Source: Pseudomonas sp. HOU2 (lineage in GTDB: Bacteria > Pseudomonadota > Gammaproteobacteria > Pseudomonadales > Pseudomonadaceae). From it: a stretch of DNA of 64,000 nt. The stretch spans positions 5,933,001 to 5,997,000 of the forward strand of contig NZ_CP160398.1 of assembly GCF_040729435.1 (NCBI RefSeq), given 5' to 3'. The position numbers and the translations under genes are program-made. Under the pieces are notes generated by a model. That model saw nothing but the letters and a program-made list of their open reading frames with translations, was not told the DNA's origin and did no database searches. Positions 59,374 through 64,000 of the stretch are shown here, piece by piece (the first letter of the stretch is position 1; every line of letters starts with the position of its first letter).

Positions 59374-60447
59374 ATGTTGAAGTTTTTCCACCTCAGCCTC
59401 CTGCTGTTCGGTGCGGTTTTCGGTTCTGCGGCCCGGGCCGAGTCGGTGCTGTTCCTCAATCCGGGATCGACTCAGGAAGCCTTCTGGGTCAGCTATTCGC
59501 AATTCATGCAGGCGGCGGCCCGCGACCTGGGCGTCGACTTGCAGATTCTCTATTCCCAGCGCCAGCCGGAATTCACCCTGGCTCAGGCCAGAGTTGCGTT
59601 GCAGGGGCCGAATCATCCCGACTATCTGGTGTTCGTCAACGAGCAGTACGTGGCGCCGCAGATCCTGCGTCTGGCGCAAGGCAGCGGAGTCAAGCTGTTC
59701 ATGGTCAATGCGGTGCTTACCGCTGATCAGGAGGCGCTGATCGGCGAGCGTGCCGATCGCATCGGCAGCCTGGTGCCGAATGACGAGGAGGGCGGCTACC
59801 TGATGATGAAGGAGCTGATTCGCCTGCATCCTCCGGTGGCGCGGGGCGAGCAGATTGAAGTACTGGCGTTTTCCGGTCTGAAGATCACCCCGTCAGCGCA
59901 GTTGCGCGAGCAGGGCATGCAGCGCGCCCTCGCCGAACATCCACAAGTGCGACTGCGGCAACTGGTGTACAGCGGCTGGACGCGGCAGCGTGCCTACGAG
60001 CAGGCGCGGCAACTGGTCGGCCGTTATCCGAAGGTGTCGCTGGTGTGGGCGGCCAATGATGAAATGGCTTTCGGTGCGATGCGTGCGTTTGCCGAAGCCG
60101 GCAAGATCCCCGGCAAGGATGTGCTGTTCAGCGCGGTCAACACCTCACCCGAGGCGTTGCAGGCGGTGGTCGATGGACGCCTGAGCGCGCTGGTGGGCGG
60201 TCACTTCACCCTCGGCGGCTGGGCGCTGGTGGAGTTGCACGATTACGATCAGGGCGTCGATCTGGATCGGTATGGCGGACGTGACCGGCAATTGTCGCTG
60301 CTGCAACTGATCGACAAGCATCAAGCCCAGCAAATGCTGGCCATGGGCGCCTCGCCGGATTACGGCGTGAGTTTTCGCAAACTGTCAGCCAAGGGCCGCC
60401 CCACGTCCTATCGTTATCCGTTCGGCCTGCAGATCCTGATGCACTGA
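59374..60447 (+). CDS. Periplasmic sugar-type substrate-binding protein
   Basis: A 357-aa protein with a signal peptide ending FGSAARAES. It follows the periplasmic-binding type I fold: VLFLNPGSTQEAFWVSYSQF, then HPDYLVFVNEQYVAPQILRL and VSLVWAANDEMAFGAMRAFAEAG. The family includes sugar and autoinducer binding proteins and LacI-type sensory domains. No transporter genes adjoin it, so it may feed a two-component sensor or a distant transporter. TATAAT at 59335 is a possible -10 box. Confidence 0.78.
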   Translation: MLKFFHLSLLLFGAVFGSAARAESVLFLNPGSTQEAFWVSYSQFMQAAARDLGVDLQILYSQRQPEFTLAQARVALQGPNHPDYLVFVNEQYVAPQILRLAQGSGVKLFMVNAVLTADQEALIGERADRIGSLVPNDEEGGYLMMKELIRLHPPVARGEQIEVLAFSGLKITPSAQLREQGMQRALAEHPQVRLRQLVYSGWTRQRAYEQARQLVGRYPKVSLVWAANDEMAFGAMRAFAEAGKIPGKDVLFSAVNTSPEALQAVVDGRLSALVGGHFTLGGWALVELHDYDQGVDLDRYGGRDRQLSLLQLIDKHQAQQMLAMGASPDYGVSFRKLSAKGRPTSYRYPFGLQILMH

Positions 60448-60453
60448 GTGCCG

Positions 60454-60672
60454 TCAGACCCCGGCGAAATGCAGCACCAGTTTGACGATGACAAACAGCG
60501 TCAGGGCGAATACCGCAGTGAAGCCGATCCCCAGGATCACGAAATGGCTGGGCTTGCCATGGGTGAAATCCCTTGCCCGGTTTTTCCCGCTTTGCACGCC
60601 GAATGCCGCAGCCATCACGCTGTGCAGCATCTGCCAGAAGCTCGGTGGCTTGTTGTCGACTGGATCGTCCAT
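60454..60672 (-). CDS. DUF2970 small membrane protein
   Basis: A 72-aa protein, MDDPVDNKPPSFWQMLHSVM, then AAAFGVQSGKNRARDFTHGKP and one membrane helix (FVILGIGFTAVFALTLFVIVKLVL). This is the DUF2970 pattern. GGGGG lies upstream of the ATG at 60672; a longer start at 60771 would add unrelated sequence. Function is unknown. It is convergent with the binding-protein gene, with 6 bp between stop codons. Confidence 0.85.
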   Translation of the reverse strand: MDDPVDNKPPSFWQMLHSVMAAAFGVQSGKNRARDFTHGKPSHFVILGIGFTAVFALTLFVIVKLVLHFAGV

Positions 60673-60791
60673 AAATCCCCCGTCCGAAAGGCTGTCCCGA
60701 CAGCATAGCCAATCCAGCGGGTTGTGCCGTGGTCGCACGCGGGTTGCTGAATTGTCCGGTAACACGTCCACGCCAAAACGATAACTATGTA

Positions 60792-60807
60792 CCGCAGGTC
60801 ACTGCGG
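60792..60807. promoter_or_regulatory. Small perfect palindrome upstream of the toxin gene
   Basis: CCGCAG-GTCA-CTGCGG is a 6+4+6 perfect palindrome, 43 bp before the toxin start codon and about 120 bp from the divergent DUF2970 gene. It could be an operator, but with only one copy this is a weak call. Confidence 0.3.
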
Positions 60808-60818
60808 CGGACATGGTG

Positions 60819-60850
60819 TCCTGTCCTCCCATTTTTCAGGAGAGACAGGA
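60819..60850 (+). promoter_or_regulatory. Predicted hairpin hiding the ribosome-binding site of the toxin gene
   Basis: TCCTGTCCTCC at 60819-60829 pairs with GGAGAGACAGGA at 60839-60850, with one bulged base and a 9-nt loop (CATTTTTCA). The second arm contains the Shine-Dalgarno AGGAG and the first base of the start codon. Folding would block translation. Structure is predicted by eye only. Confidence 0.5.
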
Positions 60851-63800
60851 TGTCCACTCATCCCCCGACATTGCCCCGCGCACCGGTCAGCGCCAGTCTT
60901 CACGGCGAGCTGCTTGAGCAGATGATCCCCGATTGGCTGATTGCCGCCACGCCCGCCCGGCGAGCCGCGATGAAAGCAGTCAATAGCCGGCCAGCGCACG
61001 GCTATCACGAATTCCCGAATGATCAGCAGCAAGCCTTGAAAGAGCGGGTCACGGCGGCCTTTGTCGCCCAGACCCGACTCGACAAAACCATGGCCGGCCT
61101 TGAAAGCGTCGATGCATTTGCCCAGGCGCTGCTCGGCAAGGCACTCAAGGATCAGTTCAACGTGACGGTCGATCTCGGCAAGACCTTGCTGTGTCTCAGA
61201 CGGCCCCTCGAACTCGGGGTGCTGGAGGTGGAAGTTTCCACGTTCGAAGTGCTGAAGCTGCCCTTGCTGCAAGCGGTGTTGCACAACTTCGAGGCCGCGG
61301 AATGCGAAGCGGGTGCCTATCACCCCAAGTCCGGTTTCGTGGTCGAGACAGCGACCCCAGGCGAGTTTCAGGCAGCAGAAATCGGCATCACGGTCAGTCA
61401 GTTTCTGACCCTGTGTCGTTCGCTGGACGTCGGTGCCCGTTATCAGGCACGGATCAAAGGGTTTTTCGAAAAAACCGACGCCTTGCGCCAACAATTCATT
61501 ACCAGCCAGAAAACCGCGCTGCGTGCCGCCGCTGAATGGGCGCTACTGAAAAAGGACATCGAGCCCGCCGACTACCAGATGATTTTGTCGGTGGTGGACG
61601 GCCAGATCCATCCGCAGCTCGGCGGCAAGGCTGTCTGGTTTCGTGATCTGAGCCTGATGAAGCGGCGGATGACCGGTTGCGTGGTGTTCAGCATCAGCGA
61701 GCGCTACCGCTATACCAACGAGTTCATCGTCTACATCCCCCATGACCCGCAACACCCGCTCAAGCGTTACAGCAGTGCGCAGATGCGTGAGGTGTTCAAA
61801 CGCAAGTTCACGGCCACCGACCCTGCAGCTACCGGGCCAGGACCGACCGCTTACCAGCAGTTTTTCAGTCAGTTCGTCGCTTATGCCGACCGTCCTTACT
61901 ATTTCAGTCAGTTCACCCAAAAGGCAGCAGATTCCCCGAGTGACCCGTTGCATTCGATCTGGGTCAAGGTCGCACAGCTGATGCCGCCACTGTCCACCAT
62001 CGCGCGTATCAAGGAGCTGCCACCTGAAGCCCCCGGCAAGCGCGAGCCGCAGCCTGACCCGTATCTCGACCCGTTTGGCATCACGCGCAAAGGCGTTGCC
62101 GGAATCTGGGCCGACAACACGGATCTGTGGCAATACCTCTACGAAGAGCACCAGGCCAAATTCATCGCCGACGCGCGCGCCCACGCCGTCCCCACGGCGG
62201 ACGTCGATGCCAGGGTACGGGCAGAAAAGCTCAGTCATCTGCTCGAGTTCGGCATGCTGGCGTTGAACATGGTGTCGATGTTTGTCCCGGTCCTGGGCGA
62301 AATCATGATGACCGTGATGGCCGGGCAACTGCTCTATGAGTCGTTCGAAGGCGCCATCGAATGGTCGGAAGGCGATCGCCAGGCTGCCAAGGCGCATCTG
62401 GTCGATGTGGCGCAGAACCTCGCGCTGATTGGCGTGATGGGCGCAGTCGGCAAGGGCGCAGGGCGACTGCGTGCGGCCTCCGCCGAGCCGGTGATCGAGC
62501 ATCTGCACCCGGTCGAACGGCCTGACGGCTCGGTTCGCCTGTGGAAACCTGATCTCGATGCCTACGTCAGCGATAGTGTCCTGCCTGCGACTGCCGTGCC
62601 CGATGCGCAGGGCGTGTATCGATTCGACGGCAAGACCTTCATTCGCCAGCAGGGCAAGGTCTACCAGACGCACTACGACGAGCCCTTGAAAAGCTGGCGC
62701 ATCCGCCACCCGCATGATCCTGCGGCGTATCAACCGATCCTTGAGCACAACCGACTGGGCGCCTGGCGCCACAACCTGGAGCGACCGCTGAGCTGGGATC
62801 GACTGACCCTGCTGCGGCGCATCGGTCACTCGACTGAGGCGTTTTCGGATGCGCAACTGCTCGAAATCGCCGATGTCAGTGGGGTCAGTGATGATGCCCT
62901 GCGTCAGATGCACCTCGATCATCAGCCGGCGCCACTGGCCCTCGCCGACACTCTGCGTCTGTATGAGGCGGATCAGCAGGTCGGGCGGCTGATCGATCAG
63001 GTCGAACGAGGAACTGTCCTGGACGATTCGTATCTGCTGACGCTGCCAATGCTCACGCAAATGCCGCGCTGGCCGAGCGGGCAGATCCTGCAAGTCTTCG
63101 ACGCAGCGCAGTTGTCCGGCCCCAGCCGGCTGTTCGGCGCGGAATCAGGCTTTATCGAGGGCCAGGTGCACACGGCGATCCAGGTGACTCGCGCCGAAGT
63201 GCTCGACGGCCAATTGCCTGAGCGTATTCTGGCAGCGCTGGATGAGTCGCAAACACGTTGGCTGCTGGGTGCCGAGCCGGCGCGTGTCGTCGAATCCCGG
63301 CCTTTGGAACTGCGCAAACAGATCGCCGATTACCTGCGCACCCGGCAACCCGCAATGTTCGACAGGCTCTATGACGAACTCGCGTTGAACGACCCGCGAA
63401 TCGCCAGGCTACAAGACGCCACACCGGGGTTGGGCAGCTCGGCGGCTATCCGTGTGCTGCTGGAGGCGAATGCCGAGGAATTGGCACGCCTGCAAAACGC
63501 TGAGCGGGTTCCGTTGCGGCTGCTGGAGCTCTCCCGTGAATATGCCCGGCAGCGCCGCTTCAACCACGCGGTCGCTGGCCTGCACAGGGAGAATCCGGGC
63601 GGCAGCGAAAGCCAATGGCTGGCCTTGCGCGCCCTGGAACGGCTGCCGGGCTGGTCGGACGAGGTGCGTCTGGAGGTGCGCGAAGGCAGTTTCGACGGGC
63701 CGTTGATCGACAGTATCGGCAGCGAAAGTGCCGTCCAGACCAAGTACTTGGTTAAGCGCGGGCCGGTCTATCAGGCGTACAACGAGCGCGGCGAAGAGCT

Positions 63801-64000
63801 CAACAGTGTTCCGCGTCACGGCGACAACTTCCTCGCCTCAATCCTCCACGCGTTGCCCGACCAGTCGCGACAGGCCCTGGGGTTCGCCCAGGTTACGCGC
63901 AGCGCCGGACTGCGTCGGGCGCTGATCCGGTATGTGGCCCGCCACCGTAGCGAAATGGCTCGTCTGGCGAGCAAACGCCAGGGCCACAAGAAGCGCTTCA
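60850..64000 (+). CDS. Dermonecrotic-toxin-like (DUF6543) protein, open at the right edge
   Basis: At least 1050 codons without a stop, starting MSTHPPTLPRAPVSASLHGE, with AGGAG 7 nt before the ATG. The N-terminal part has the DUF6543 pattern ITVSQFLTLCRSLDVGARYQARIKGFF near residues 178-205. A hydrophobic helical pair near 460-540 (LLEFGMLALNMVSMFVPVLGEI and DVAQNLALIGVMGAVGKGAG) is also usual. Family members are very large; many carry leucine-rich repeats and a NEL ubiquitin-ligase domain at the C-terminus, which would be outside the window. The visible region has no secretion signal peptide. It is expected to act inside or on eukaryotic cells, but this is by analogy. Confidence 0.8.
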   Translation, partial: MSTHPPTLPRAPVSASLHGELLEQMIPDWLIAATPARRAAMKAVNSRPAHGYHEFPNDQQQALKERVTAAFVAQTRLDKTMAGLESVDAFAQALLGKALKDQFNVTVDLGKTLLCLRRPLELGVLEVEVSTFEVLKLPLLQAVLHNFEAAECEAGAYHPKSGFVVETATPGEFQAAEIGITVSQFLTLCRSLDVGARYQARIKGFFEKTDALRQQFITSQKTALRAAAEWALLKKDIEPADYQMILSVVDGQIHPQLGGKAVWFRDLSLMKRRMTGCVVFSISERYRYTNEFIVYIPHDPQHPLKRYSSAQMREVFKRKFTATDPAATGPGPTAYQQFFSQFVAYADRPYYFSQFTQKAADSPSDPLHSIWVKVAQLMPPLSTIARIKELPPEAPGKREPQPDPYLDPFGITRKGVAGIWADNTDLWQYLYEEHQAKFIADARAHAVPTADVDARVRAEKLSHLLEFGMLALNMVSMFVPVLGEIMMTVMAGQLLYESFEGAIEWSEGDRQAAKAHLVDVAQNLALIGVMGAVGKGAGRLRAASAEPVIEHLHPVERPDGSVRLWKPDLDAYVSDSVLPATAVPDAQGVYRFDGKTFIRQQGKVYQTHYDEPLKSWRIRHPHDPAAYQPILEHNRLGAWRHNLERPLSWDRLTLLRRIGHSTEAFSDAQLLEIADVSGVSDDALRQMHLDHQPAPLALADTLRLYEADQQVGRLIDQVERGTVLDDSYLLTLPMLTQMPRWPSGQILQVFDAAQLSGPSRLFGAESGFIEGQVHTAIQVTRAEVLDGQLPERILAALDESQTRWLLGAEPARVVESRPLELRKQIADYLRTRQPAMFDRLYDELALNDPRIARLQDATPGLGSSAAIRVLLEANAEELARLQNAERVPLRLLELSREYARQRRFNHAVAGLHRENPGGSESQWLALRALERLPGWSDEVRLEVREGSFDGPLIDSIGSESAVQTKYLVKRGPVYQAYNERGEELNSVPRHGDNFLASILHALPDQSRQALGFAQVTRSAGLRRALIRYVARHRSEMARLASKRQGHKKRF

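Noticed and set aside
1..64000. tRNA, rRNA, insertion sequences or prophage genes
   Set aside because: None were recognised on reading both strands; intergenic space is explained by leaders, terminators and REP elements.

Overview
The window comes from the chromosome of a fluorescent-group Pseudomonas, most like the P. fluorescens complex. The evidence is GC-rich coding with tight ATGA gene overlaps, the lexA2-imuA-imuB-dnaE2 mutagenesis cassette, a FecI/FecR/TonB-receptor set, a DUF6543 dermonecrotic-toxin-like protein, and many intergenic REP/REPIN-type palindromes of at least three sequence families. I saw no rRNA, tRNA, CRISPR array, transposase or phage gene. Fifty-four protein genes are supported; the first and last run off the window.

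Layout. 1-4.6 kb: N-terminal part of a phosphoethanolamine transferase, a TorF-type porin, and an exported amidohydrolase divergent from a LysR regulator. 4.7-10.5 kb: the SOS mutagenesis cassette lexA2-imuA-imuB-dnaE2, with a perfect palindromic operator lying over the lexA2 ribosome-binding site and start codon. 10.7-12.5 kb: three lipoprotein genes (CsgG-like, DUF4810, DUF799). 12.6-21.1 kb: a GntR-controlled uptake and catabolic cluster (PotABCD-like ABC transporter, two amidohydrolases, a flavin reductase-like protein). One of the hydrolases lacks the usual HxH metal ligands, and a 128-bp tandem repeat array sits inside the operon. 21.2-26.2 kb: a hybrid sensor kinase and a UvrA-like ATPase. 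26.5-32 kb: a six-gene stressosome operon, rsbR-rsbS-rsbT-(ATPase+PP2C fusion)-histidine kinase-hybrid kinase. 32.2-33.8 kb: small acidic or stress-type proteins (DUF4142, YdcH-like and two short disordered proteins).

33.9-39.6 kb: an SMP-30-like protein overlapping a sterol-desaturase/SRPBCC fusion, a LysR regulator, a roughly 630-bp repeat array, and a HoxX-like protein with no hydrogenase nearby. 39.8-54.2 kb: an ECF sigma factor, a FecR anti-sigma factor, a TonB receptor with a signalling (STN) domain, an Xre-RES toxin-antitoxin pair, a second TonB receptor, and a complete YejABEF-type peptide ABC transporter. A shared promoter-like motif with nearly constant spacing lies upstream of both receptors and of the transporter, which suggests one regulon carrying a peptide-like substrate across both membranes. 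54.3-60.7 kb: housekeeping genes (SCP2-like, histidine phosphatase, SohB, DUF934, CysI sulfite reductase, a 37-aa membrane peptide, a sugar-type binding protein, DUF2970). 60.85 kb to the end: a long dermonecrotic-toxin-like gene, open at the right edge, whose ribosome-binding site is predicted to be buried in a hairpin.

Main leads for follow-up: the stressosome wired to histidine kinases, the three-promoter receptor/transporter regulon, the amidohydrolase lacking its metal site, the operator over the lexA2 start, and the SD-sequestering hairpin of the toxin gene.
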